Source: Macrolepiota albuminosa
Taxonomy: Eukaryota > Basidiomycota > Agaricomycetes > Agaricales > Agaricaceae
DNA length: 64,000 nucleotides
Assembly: GCA_027475525.1 (NCBI GenBank)
Contig: JAMWFC010000009.1
Location: forward strand, 2,046,001-2,110,000
Direction: 5' to 3'
Both the position numbers and the translations under genes were made by a program. Positions 32,471 through 42,924 of the stretch are shown here, one piece after another. The notes beneath the pieces are model-generated. The model did no database searches and was not told where the DNA came from. It saw only the letters and a list, made by a program, of their open reading frames with translations. Within the stretch, counting starts at the first letter, position 1; every line of letters begins with the position of its first letter.

Positions 32471-34417
32471 CTCAAGGCCCTCCTCAAGTGGGAGGATAAG
32501 CTGATGGGATACCCCATCCACATCATAATGGACCACAAGGCCCTTGAGTTCTTTAAAACTCAGGTGAACTTGTCGCCGCATCAGCGACGGTGGATAGACT
32601 ACATGTCGAGATACCAGTTCGACATCACCTATGTTAAAGGTGAACTCAACAAAGTGGCAGACTGCTTGTCATGCTACTTTGAGAGTGATGTAGTCGGGGA
32701 GGCTCACGAGCCTCATGAGTATGTGCAGGCAGACTGCCGCATAGACCCTGATGGAGAGGATTTACCTCTCCACCAATACCAGGAGCTCAGGGAGCATGTC
32801 CTGGAAGTACGCGCTATGCGTGACGATGAACGGAGGTGAAGCACTCGCCTCAGAGAGCAGCGTGAAGAGCGGGACGTAGCCGCCCAGTTGCTCAAGGAGC
32901 ATGAAGCCATGGACCCAGCGTCCACTAGGGAGCACGAGCGCCATGATGTACCCGTTACGCTTGCGGAGATGCTCGAAGGCGAATTGCCTTCATCCCAGCC
33001 TCCTAGCCTGGTCAATGACGACTTCCGGCAGGAGGTGGTGCAGGACTATGGCGATGATTCTCTCTTTGCCAAGATAATCGCCAATCCTGATGACCATCCT
33101 CGGTTCAGGCATGAGCCTGGTGGACTCATCACGACGGAGAACCGTCAAGGGGTGGCAGTGGTATGCCTCCCCCGTACGCGAACCATTGTTACGTGGGTCT
33201 TGGACCAGGCCCATGCCCTGGTGGGGCACTTTGGTGCCGCCCGGACGTTGGGCTACATCCGGAGATGGTATTGGTGGCCACGTATGGCCCAAGAAGTGAC
33301 TAAGTTTTGCGCGTCATGCGCAGCATGTCAGAGGGCAAAGTTGCCCCCTGGATCCCCTCCCGGGAAGCTACACCAGCTACCCGTGCCGGTGAAACCCTGG
33401 GATTCAATCGGAATGGACTTCGTAGGTCCCTTTCCCGAGTCCGAGCTGTCGTGGATCTACCTGAGGGAGATCGTTAGGCTGCATGGGCTGCCTAGCACCA
33501 TTGTGAGCGATCGTGACTCAAAGTTCACGTCTCAATGGTGGAGAGAACTCCACAAACTGCTAGGAGCGCGACTCCTCATGTCGACGTCCTTCCATCCTCA
33601 AATGGATGGGCAGACAGAGCGGGCGAACCGCAGTATCGGTCAGATTTTGAGGGCAGTTGTTCGCCCTGACCAACGGGACTGGGTGGACTGGTGTCCACTC
33701 ACTGAGTTCGCGATTAACGCGAGTATCTCAGATACCACAGGGTATGCGCCCTTTGAACTCAACGGAGGGTACTTGCCCTCCATGCTGCACGAAGTTCGTG
33801 CTGATACAGTGGCTCACCGCGGAGTTGTCGAGTTCGCCAGGCAGGCCCTGGAGAACATTGCGGCAGCGCATGACGCCATCATAGAGGCGCGAGTCTTCCA
33901 GGCAAAAAACGCCAATCACCGTAGGCGAGCGGACCTGCCAATAGCAGTAGGAGCGTTGGTCTACCTATCAACGCATAATCTGAAGCTCCCAAAGGGACAG
34001 GCGAGTAAACTCTGCCCAAAATGGGTAGGCCCATACCGCATTCTAGACACAGAGCCAAGTACCTCCAACTACGTGTTGGAGCTGCCTCTGGCATTACAGG
34101 AACGACGCATCGTTCCTAAGTTTCATGTGTCGCTGTTGCGACCTTACAGCGCGTCTGACAATGCGCTATTCCCTAACAGGGCAACGCCGGGCCCCTATGA
34201 TTTTGGGGCTCGAGATGATGACAAATGGTTCATCAAGTGCATAATTGGGCACCGGTGGACTGAGCATAACACGCTCGAGTTTGAAGTACGTTGGTTCCTG
34301 GGAGACACAACATGGGAGCCACACTCCCATTGCTCCAAGTTAGCGGCACTTGACCGTTATTTGGAGTTGAAGGGCGTTAAGCACCCACATCAATTAAGTA
34401 AGCGTGCCGGCGCTTAA
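32471..34417 (+). pseudogene. Gypsy-2 RNase H C-part, integrase, chromodomain
   Basis: Resumes Gypsy-2 pol. RNase H and tether (MDHKALEFFKTQ, YVKGELNKVADCLS). TGA at 32837-32839. Integrase zinc region (HALVGHFGAARTLGYI, CASCAACQRAK), first catalytic Asp in GMDFVGPFPES, second in VSDRDSKFTSQW, Glu in QTERANRSIGQ. About 25-30 residues expected between PFPES and ELSWIYLREIV are missing in frame, removing part of the catalytic core, so this integrase is probably inactive. The C-terminus shows a chromodomain-like CIIGHRWTEHNTLEFEVRW...WEPH. Stop at 34417. Confidence 0.88.
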
Positions 34418-34518
34418 TTTGATCAGCAGTGCTGATCGCGGCTTGGCTGAGTTGGTCAGCAGCTGTGGCTGAAACACGTCTTAAAAGGCGAAATTTCTTT
34501 TTCGCTTTTTTCCCCAAC

Positions 34519-36905
34519 CATGGACAACATGCCCGTGGACCTGAGTGAACAGCAGCAGCAGCAGTTTGAGAGTATGCCGTCGGTCTTACCGTCAGCTGAA
34601 GGGGGGGGCAGATGGCTCCCCCGCTCGCCCAAAATGTGCCCCAGTGGGGACAATCGCAACCAGCTGTGGGCTTCCCACAGCAGCAGCAACCACCAGTGGT
34701 GGGCTACCTGCCACAGCAGCCGGTGATCAGTGGCTATCCGCCACTTCAACCCATGCAGGGCAACTTCATGCCCCAGAATGCACCTGTGGGCAGCTATCAG
34801 CCCCAACAACCAGTACCGGGCGCTTATGCGCCACATCACACCGAGGGCCAATCCCAGCAACAGGCCTACAGGGGGCTAGTCAGCCCCCAAGCAGCGTTGG
34901 CATGGAGGCAGCTTGCCCCTGTACCGGCAACAGGGCAACTGGGGACACATCCTTTTCCCCAGTTTACCGCCCCGGCGCACTACCCTGGGATGGGTGGTGT
35001 GCCCGTAATGATGCCGTACCCCCCGGCTTGGATGGGGGCTTGGGGCGCAATGCCCCAGTACAGCGACTCGCATGAGTCGCAAGCCAAGGGAGGCCGGTCG
35101 ATTTCCCTGTCGACCACAGCACCAATTGACAATCTAGAGGGACGCAAAGCATCCCTCATGCAGGCCACCACGGCCATTGAGAGTACAGAAACTCTCAATA
35201 CAGAACGGAGCATCAGTTCATCGGCTGATGCGCCGTGCAGGCCACCACGGCCATTGAGAGTACAGAAACTCTCAATACAGAACGGAGCATCAGTTCATCG
35301 GCTGATGCACCGACGGAGAGCTTGGCCAAGCTCTCCTTGCTACAGCGGCTGGAAATGCCGCACCAATCCGAGCCCAGCTCGGAAGAAGAGTCGTGTCCTC
35401 GGCCAAGCTCTCCTTGCTACAGCGGCTGGAAATGCCGCACCAATCCGAGCCCAGCTCGGAAGAAGAGTCGTGTCCTCAACGTGACAAAGGAAAAGCACGG
35501 GCTGTCGAGCCCACTCACAACCAGGACTTAGTCCTGGCTACCCTTCTCCAACGTCTGGGAGATAACGGGTACGATGTACCCGCAGAGTCATCATTCCTCC
35601 GCGATGCGGAGGCAGTCGTCCTCATCTGCTGGATGATGGACGACATGGATTATATGCGCGCTCAGCACAAAACGGATCTCCTTGCCCTATCAGTTGCTCG
35701 TAAGCGGCAGACTACACCCCCGAGTCGGAACACCGACTCCAGCAAAAGGGCGTGTCAGCAAGGAGTGGAGGACGTGCCCTCCCACTTGATTAAGTCGAGC
35801 GTTGCTGCCCCCGGCCGGGAGGCCGGCCTAGGACGGGACATCCTCCCCTATGAAGATGTTCCTGCTCCAGCCGCTCCCCGGCTTATCCAGTGCCTTGCAA
35901 GCGGCGTGTCTGAGGTCACATCTTCGCGACCAGTATCCATGGTTTCCACCACGTACTCTGGGGAGCAGAGTTCCAGGGGCGTGAGCACACGCCCCACCGA
36001 GGCTAAGGCCTCACTACCCCGAAAGGATCGTCGGGGTAAGCAACCGGAAGGGCACGCCTACGTCAACGTGCACTTCCCCGAGGATGCCCCGAAAGGGGCC
36101 CCAGGGGCTAACATCCCCTTTTTACCCGCTATACTGGTAGAGGGCCCACCAGCCCGACTCCCACGGTGTGTGTGGGCAATGGACCCACGGTCTGAGAAGT
36201 CAGAGCCGGAGAGGCTGCCATCCCCGCCCTCCGACGACGATTGGTATGAGGAGCCTGAAGAGGCTCGTATGGAATCTCCTGTGCCGCACGAGATGGCGGC
36301 ACAATGTATGGCGCGTAAACGGCGCAACAGCAATCGACGAGCTAAGATGGAGCGTCGGGCGCAGGATAGCGCCAAGCGAGGAGCTGCCCTCCTCGAGGAC
36401 CAAACCGGGCGCATTCCTGATGCACTTGGTGTTGTGATCTATCGTGATCACACTATTGAGCGCCAGAACTCATTCTTTGGCGCAGGGTTAGCTCCCCAAT
36501 TCTATTGGTCGCCAATGACCAATACCATCTTTGTCGGGCAAGAAGCCCGCGCAGCCAGGTCCTTTGAGGACGATAAACAGGGCAACGCCGCGGTGACGCC
36601 CCACAACAGTAAGGTGTACCAAGTGGCACCTTGTGGGTTTCCCCGCAGTCCTCGAGAAGTCCGCAGACTTCATGCACTGGTTAACAACCAGTTTACGCCG
36701 CTTTGTCAGCGTCAGTTGGGCTACCTCTTGCTCAACGAATTCAAGCGGGTGGCGCTCAACTGCCACCCTACGGCCCAAGACAGAGCTATGTCTCATCTAC
36801 TCGATGAGGTCGAGTATAGGACTATCGCGGTACCCTTCATGAGTCCAGAGGAGTGGGAGAACGTCCCGCAAATGATTGTGCCATTGCGGCTCTATTGCCG
36901 CAAAG
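34519..36905 (+). CDS. Gypsy-2 ORF3, unknown protein (main part)
   Basis: A third open frame 101 nt after pol, in the position where env sits in errantiviruses. It starts MDNMPVDLSEQQQQQF and is followed by a Gln/Pro/Gly/Tyr-rich region (about 34612-35060). Next come basic patches that may be nuclear localisation signals (ARKRQTTPPSRNTDSSKRA near 35696; MARKRRNSNRRAKMERRAQ near 36307) and a denser, probably folded C-terminal part (about 36390-36900: GVVIYRDHTIERQNSFFGAG, HALVNNQFTPLCQRQLGYLL). No signal peptide or membrane segment is visible. The frame is broken at a G8 run near 34602 and by two 77-bp duplications, then by copy B at 36905; it continues at 42925. I do not recognise the family. 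Confidence 0.6.
35159..35312. repeat. 77-bp-period direct duplication (16 of 20)
   Basis: Copies start at 35159 and 35236 (TGCAGGCCACCACGG...), in Gypsy-2 ORF3. Confidence 0.9.
35324..35477. repeat. 77-bp-period direct duplication (17 of 20)
   Basis: Copies start at 35324 and 35401 (GGCCAAGCTCTCC...), in Gypsy-2 ORF3, only 12 bases after the previous duplication. Confidence 0.9.
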
Positions 36906-37217
36906 TGTCAGGGGACTCCTCGCTCTTGTCTTTCCTTTTCTGGAGTTTCCAGAGAACTCCGGAGCATTTCCCGTGCCCCGGAGTTCTCCCGGCCTCCTGG
37001 AGCTAGCCGTTGGATACTGTACAGTCGTTCCCACGCCTGTCCACCCCCGTACTGATGTGCCGCACTGGCAGAGGAATCCTTAGACTTGTTCTCTTTGGAT
37101 TTTCCTCTGCCAGGTGATTAGTTATTGATTGTACTGTCGTTACTGGCTCTAATATACTTTGGATTTCCCTCTGCCAGTTGTGTGATAGTGCCGCAACCTC
37201 CGGAGGTCGCCCTTACA
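36906..37217 (+). repeat. Gypsy-3 copy B 5' LTR
   Basis: 312 bp. It contains two direct copies of a TTTGGATTTyCCTCTGCCAG motif 64 bp apart. The predicted RNA start, AGACTTGTTCT, lies at 37082-37092. It differs from the 3' LTR of the same element at about five positions. Confidence 0.95.
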
Positions 37218-37219
37218 GC

Positions 37220-37230
37220 AGAACAAGTCT
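37220..37230 (+). promoter_or_regulatory. Gypsy-3 copy B self-priming PBS
   Basis: AGAACAAGTCT begins 3 nt after the LTR and is fully complementary to AGACTTGTTCT at 37082-37092 in the LTR, the Tf1/sushi self-priming arrangement. Confidence 0.8.
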
Positions 37231-37325
37231 CCTAATTCCGGTCTGGAAGCCCCCCATAGCCGTCAGAAGAATTCTCTGGCTCCTATCTGCCGCTTCTCCA
37301 CCAGTTTTAAGCATCTGGACCTTCT

Positions 37326-38549
37326 ATGTCTCAGCTTGCCTCTTCAGACACTCCTCCGGACGCTACAGCTCCTCAGGATGAAGCCTGGACTTGCTTGCTC
37401 CACCTAGAGGCTCAAGTGCAGCTTACTCAAGCTTCCCTCACTCACCACACCGCCGAACTCTCCACCCTCCGACAAACCACTGAAACCATCTCCGACTCCC
37501 TCCGGGCACTCCTAGAGCATCTCAACACCACTCCCTTGGTTGCTACCGCAACCCCAGCAGCGGCACTGCCCCCCGCTGTTCAGCCATCCTCTCCGAATCC
37601 TCTGAGGACCCAAGGGACCCCACGTGCGCTCCTCCCCCGACCAGCAATCCCGGATGCCTACGATGGCAACCATGTGACCAGAGAACAATTTCTACAGTCG
37701 TGCCTCACCTATATCCAGCTCTGCGGGGACGACTTCATCTTGGACGACCTGAAAATCGCATGGGTTCTCTCCTACATGAAGTCTGGGAGAGCGGCCACCT
37801 ACGCACTGCGGGTTTTCCGACGCCCTGGAGGCGTTGCGGGGTTTGCAAACTGGGCCGCATTTGAGCAGGAGTTCCGGGACGAGTTCTTCCCCCGGAACCC
37901 AGCCAAGGCAGCTGCGCTGGTCCTCCGAGACAGGGATCAATACGGACAAGGGAGGCGCTCGCTGGACGAATACATTGACTCCTTCCGGGCACTAGTTGAG
38001 CAGGCTGGGTACCCCGATGGACTGCAACTGTGCCTCACCTTCTGGGAAGGGCTCCAATCCACTCTGATGGAGCGTATTGACAACCTTGCAGAAGGACGTC
38101 CAGCCGACAACCAAGTCGCCTCCTGGTACCGAGTGGCCCGGGACCAGTGGCAGCTCATGGAACTTAAGCGCAGCCTGCACCAAGCTCCGGCCACGGCAAC
38201 AGCCCTGCGTCCTTGGGTCCCTCTCCCCCGTCCCGTAGCAGCTGTGTTCTACCCTCCCAGCCTCCCTGCTCCCTCCGCCGGGCCCACACTGCCCCCGGGG
38301 GCCCCTATGGATGTGGACTCCTCCCGCCAGCATGCCAACCTACCTCTTCTGTGCCGGCGCTGCGGCACCCCTGGTCACTTTGCACGCCGTTGCCCGCTTG
38401 GCCTCGAGGTGCGTTACCTAGCCCCGGAGGAGCAGGAAGAGCTACTCCTGCAGCTCCTGGCAGCCAAGGACGCAGCTGGAGCCCCCTCTCCAGACACGGC
38501 AGCGCCGGAGACCCGGGAGCAGGAGCGGAGTGCGGATGCGTTGGGATGA
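37326..38549 (+). CDS. Gypsy-3 copy B gag
   Basis: 407-residue gag with a capsid domain and zinc knuckle CRRCGTPGHFARRC. Intact from the ATG at 37326 to the TGA at 38547-38549. The stop overlaps the pol start as ATGA (38546-38549). Confidence 0.93.
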   Translation: MSQLASSDTPPDATAPQDEAWTCLLHLEAQVQLTQASLTHHTAELSTLRQTTETISDSLRALLEHLNTTPLVATATPAAALPPAVQPSSPNPLRTQGTPRALLPRPAIPDAYDGNHVTREQFLQSCLTYIQLCGDDFILDDLKIAWVLSYMKSGRAATYALRVFRRPGGVAGFANWAAFEQEFRDEFFPRNPAKAAALVLRDRDQYGQGRRSLDEYIDSFRALVEQAGYPDGLQLCLTFWEGLQSTLMERIDNLAEGRPADNQVASWYRVARDQWQLMELKRSLHQAPATATALRPWVPLPRPVAAVFYPPSLPAPSAGPTLPPGAPMDVDSSRQHANLPLLCRRCGTPGHFARRCPLGLEVRYLAPEEQEELLLQLLAAKDAAGAPSPDTAAPETREQERSADALG

Positions 38550-41500
38550 GGGAGCCCGGAGGATTTTTAGAGGAGCGACGGGTGAAGAGTACGCCCCCGT
38601 CGCTTGGTGCAAATCGATTTGTATGTCTGTCCATAGAAGAGCCCAATACAACCCCTGAGGACACTTTGGCACCTACAATCGTAAGCCCACCCCTCGATGT
38701 ATCTAAAAGCCCCCCGGCCTCGCCGACTCCTCCTGCCGGGCCCCCTCGACCCCGCATCCCTGCCTGGCAACGTCGCCTTCCGAGGCGCTACGTGGTAGCC
38801 TCGACACCCTCAACCAACTCGCTCCGGCTAAAGGTGGAGGTCGAAACAACTAACACACAGCAGACCCGGAGCGTGACTGCTCTTCTAGATTCCGGAGCCA
38901 CCGGGCTCTTTGTGGATGCCAAATACGTGGCCCGACACCAACTCATGACTCGCCCTCTCCCTTCCCCAATTCCGGTCTACAATATTGATGGTACCCCCAA
39001 TGAAGCAGGCTCCATCCGCGCCGTTGTAGACCTGGTTCTGCGCTATCAGGCCCACGCTGAGCGTGCCACCTTCGCAGTCACCAGCTTGGGAAAGCAGGAT
39101 ATGATCCTGGGATACACGTGGCTCCGGGAGCACAACCCGGAGATAGACTGGACTACCGGAGAGGTGAGCATGAGTCGGTGCCCCCGACGCTGCGCCACCT
39201 GTGCGAAGGAGGCAAGGATAGAGCGGCGCACCGCTGTGCGGGAACGTGCAGCCATCCGGGCCTGCCGGGCAGGACACATCCCCTTCGCTGACCTCGACCT
39301 GTTGGATCCTCCGCCCCTGGCGTTCCCTCAAAGAGAGGCCCTCTACGAGGACGACAGGCACAGCAGTGGAGAGGCCACCATGGAAGACGGTCGCGAAGGA
39401 GAATTCCTGCCAGTCCCGGACCCGGAATTACCAGACAAGGCCATTGAGGTAGGGGACCGCATCTATGCCACAGCATTGCGTCTGCCGCCATTGGCAGAGG
39501 AGATCCGGGCCAGCCAGACCACTTCCCAACGGTTGGCCCAGGCCTTCGCCACCAATACCTCGCCTCGCCCATTCCGGGATACCGTCCCAGGCCACCTGCA
39601 CGACTTTGAGGATGTTTTCTCCAAGGCCTCGTTTGATTCTCTCCCGGAGCGCAAGCAGTGGGATCATGCCATCGAGCTCCTACCAGACTCGAAGCCGGCC
39701 AACTGCAAGGTGTACCCACTGGCGCCCAAGGAGCAGGATGAACTAGATGCCTTCCTCCAGGAGAATCTCGAAACTGGAAGAATTCGACCCTCAAAGTCAC
39801 CGATGGCCTCCCCGGTGTTTTTCATCAAGAAGAAGGATGGCACCCTCCAGTTGGTCCAAGATTATCGTGTGCTTAATGCGATGACCATCAAGAACCACTA
39901 CCCGCTCCCTCTCATCTCAGAACTCATTAACAACCTCCGGGGTGCACGCTACTTCACCAAGTTGGACGTCCGCTGGGGCTACAACAATGTGCGCATCCAG
40001 GAGGGAGACGAGTGGAAGGCTGCGTTTCGGACCAACTGGGGCCTGTTTGAACCATTGGTAATGTTCTTCGGGCTCACCAACAGCCCCGCCACCTTTCAAA
40101 CCATGATGAATGACATATTCCGGGACCTCATCGCAGATGGGGTGGTGTGTGTGTACCTGGACGATATCCTCATCTACACCAAGACGCTAGAGGAGCACCG
40201 CCGGATCACCCGCATAGTCCTAGACCGCCTCCGCCAGTATCAGCTCTACCTCAAACCGGAGAAATGTGAGTTCGAGAAAACTCAGATCGAGTACCTCGGG
40301 CTCATCATCTCTCACGGTACGGCGGAGATGGACCTGGTGAAGGTGGCCGGCATTACGCAGTGGCCAGAGCCCCGGAACAAGAAGGAAGTACAGGCCTTCC
40401 TGGGGTTCATCCAGGACTTTTCCCACCACGCACGGCCCCTCTTTGACCTCATCCGGAAGGAGGCAGCCTGGACTTGGGGTGATGCGGAGCAACAGGCCTT
40501 CAATGCCCTGAAGCAAGCCATCACCTCCAAGCCAGTGCTCCTCTTCCCAGATGACGATCAGCCTTTCCGAGTCGAGGCAGACAGCTCCGACTTTGCTACC
40601 GGCGCTGTCCTGTCCCAGCAATCCCCAGGGGATGGCAAGTGGCATCCGGTGGCCTTCTACTCTAAGAGCCTCAATGCCGTGGAGTGGAACTATGAGATCC
40701 ACGACAAGGAGATGCTGGCAATCATCTGGTCACTAGAGGAGTGGCGCCACTTCCTGGAGGGGGCCCGGCACAAGTTCAAAGTCTGGACAGACCACAAGAA
40801 CTTGGAGTACTTCCGGACAGCAAAGAAGCTCAACCGCCGCCAGGCCCGGTGGTCCCTCTACCTTGCCAACTTTGACTTCTCACTGCATCACAAGCCGGGG
40901 AGGTCAATGGGGAAGCCCGATGCCCTATCCAGGCGTGCCGACCATGGCTCCGGGGCTGGAGACAACGACAACATCACTCTCCTACGACTGGAGCTGTTTG
41001 CTATCCAGGCACTGGAGGGGATATCCGCCCAGGGAGACGAGGTCGACATTCTCCGGGATATCCGTCGGGGGAACCGGGAGGGGATGCAGGAGGACTCCGT
41101 GGCCAAGGCCGCCTTGGCTCTACGGTCTCATCGCCCCACGGGCACGAGGGCAGTGCATGCCAACGAGTGGAGTCTCCAAGACGGCCTCCTCACCTACCGC
41201 GGCCGCATCTATGTACCCAACGACCTGGAGCTCCGGCAACGCATTGTTGAGCAGCACCACGACTCCCGCATTGCCAGGCACCCCGGGCGCTGGAAGACAC
41301 TGGAACTTGTGTCCCGGAACTACTGGTGGCCCCAGATGTCGAGATACATAGGCTCCTACACCAGCACCTGTGATCTCTGCCTCTGGACCAAGCCCCAGTG
41401 CCATCTTCCTACCGGTCAGCTGCACTCCTTGCCGACGCCCGCAGAATGGTGGAGTGTGGCCTCTGTGGACTTCATTGTGGAGCTTCTGGACACACACGGC

Positions 41501-42019
41501 TACGATGCTATCCTGGTGGTCGTGGACCTCTATGGCAAACGGGCTCACTTCATTCCGACCCACACGACCTGCTCCGCCATGGGTGCCGCTAACCTGTACC
41601 GGAAGAATGTCTGGAAACTCCACGGTCTTTCCGATGCGTACGTGTCCGACCAGGGCCCACAGTTTGTTGCGGAGTTCACCCGGGAGCTCTACCGCCTCCT
41701 GCATGTGAAGCTCCACACCTCCACTGCCTACCACCCACAATCTGACGGCCAGACCGAACGTGTTACCAGGAGCTTGAGCAATACCTGCGGCTATTCTGCA
41801 ACGAGCGTCAGGACGACTGGGATGAGCTCCTGCCGGAGGCGGAATTCCAGTACAACAACCATGTCCATGCCTCGACGCAGGTATCACCCTTCTTCCTTGA
41901 CATGGGGCGGCACCCCCGGATGGGTTTTGAGCCACGCACACGGCGGTCGGAGAACGAATCGGTCAACGAGTTTGTGGACCGCATGCAGAAGGCACAGGAG
42001 GAGGCAAAGGCTGTGCTAA
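38546..42019 (+). pseudogene. Gypsy-3 copy B pol (protease to integrase core)
   Basis: Starts at the ATG within ATGA at 38546, in the frame one base upstream of gag. It contains a retropepsin (LLDSGATGLFV, about 38882), RT with [11 protein letters not shown] (about 40150), RNase H (VEADSSDFATGAVL) and an integrase with zinc region and the D,D,E residues. Just past QTERV (about 41765) one base is missing relative to the family pattern, so the true C-terminus continues in the frame of 41902-42513 and the nominal C-terminal tail to 42019 is a frameshift product. Copy A has the same lesion. Confidence 0.9.
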
Positions 42020-42513
42020 CTAAGGCAAAGGACGACATGGCACGATACTACAACCAGGGCTGGACACCAGCTCCCAAGTACAAGCCCGGAGACTGCGTAT
42101 TCCTGGATGCCTCCGACATCTCCACCACGCGACCCTCAAAGAAGCTGTCTCATCGTCAACTGGGGCCATACCCCATTGAGCGTCAGGTGGGGCCCCTAGC
42201 CTACCGACTCCGGCTGCCTGCGGGCATGCGCCAACTCCACCCAGTCTTCAACGTGGTCAAGCTTTCTCCAGCCCCGGAAGACCCCATCCCCGGGCGACGA
42301 GCACCGCCGCCGCCACTGCCAGTCCTAGCAGACAGCGGGGTGGAGTACGAAGTGGAGAAGATCTTGGACAGCCGCCTATTCCGTGGGAAGCTACAGTACA
42401 AGGTGAAGTGGAAGGGCTATGGTATCGAAGACATCTCCTGGGAGCCATCTGAAGATGTCCATGCCCCGGCTCTCACCCGGGACTTCCACCGCTGGCACCC
42501 TGAGGCCCCGTGA
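41902..42513 (+). CDS. Gypsy-3 copy B integrase C-terminus with chromodomain
   Basis: Continuation of pol after the frameshift. It contains the integrase C-terminal beta-barrel segment (KLSHRQLGPYPIERQVG, HPVFNVVKLSPAP) and a chromodomain (VEYEVEKILDSRLF, KVKWKGYGIEDISWEP). Ends at 42513, about 100 bp before the 3' LTR. Confidence 0.87.
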   Translation: MGRHPRMGFEPRTRRSENESVNEFVDRMQKAQEEAKAVLTKAKDDMARYYNQGWTPAPKYKPGDCVFLDASDISTTRPSKKLSHRQLGPYPIERQVGPLAYRLRLPAGMRQLHPVFNVVKLSPAPEDPIPGRRAPPPPLPVLADSGVEYEVEKILDSRLFRGKLQYKVKWKGYGIEDISWEPSEDVHAPALTRDFHRWHPEAP

Positions 42514-42612
42514 ACCATACGGGGAGTTTACCCCCTTTCTCTAGCGGATCAGGCCATCCACGAGTTCTTCTACCCAGCACGTCGAGACGCCGCGCCCTAG
42601 AAGGGGGGGTGA

Positions 42613-42924
42613 TGTCAGGGGACTCCTCGCTCTTGTCTTTCCTTTTCCGGAGTTTCCGGAGAACTCCAGAGCATTTCCCGTGCCCCGGAGTTCTCCCGGC
42701 CTCCCGGAGCTAGCCGTTGGATACTGTACAGTCGTTCCCACGCCTGTCCACCCCCGTACTGATGTGCCGCACTGGCAGAGGAATCCTTAGACTTGTTCTC
42801 TTTGGATTTCCCTCTGCCAGGTGATTAGTTATTGATTGTACTGTCGTTACTGGCTCTAATATACTTTGGATTTCCCTCTGCCAGTTGTGTGATAGTGCCG
42901 CAACCTCCGGAGGTCGCCCTTACA
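42613..42924 (+). repeat. Gypsy-3 copy B 3' LTR
   Basis: 312 bp with both TG/CA ends. Followed directly by the CAAAG target duplication and the resumed Gypsy-2 ORF3. Confidence 0.95.

Larger units (their letters stand above)
36906..42924 (+). mobile_element. Gypsy-3 copy B (plus), nested in Gypsy-2 ORF3
   Basis: 6019-bp chromovirus with two 312-bp LTRs (36906-37217, 42613-42924; TGTCAGGGG...CCTTACA) and a perfect target duplication CAAAG (36901-36905 and 42925-42929). The internal region (37218-42612) equals that of copy A in length and almost entirely in predicted protein sequence. A polypurine tract AGAAGGGGGGGTGA abuts the 3' LTR. Confidence 0.96.

Noticed and set aside
35153..35480. Genuine amino-acid repeats within ORF3
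   Set aside because: Both duplications have the 77-bp period seen everywhere and shift the frame, so they are treated as assembly artefacts.
34519..36905. Envelope gene in Gypsy-2
   Set aside because: No signal peptide, hydrophobic segment or cysteine pattern; low-complexity Gln/Pro-rich and basic nuclear-type composition instead.
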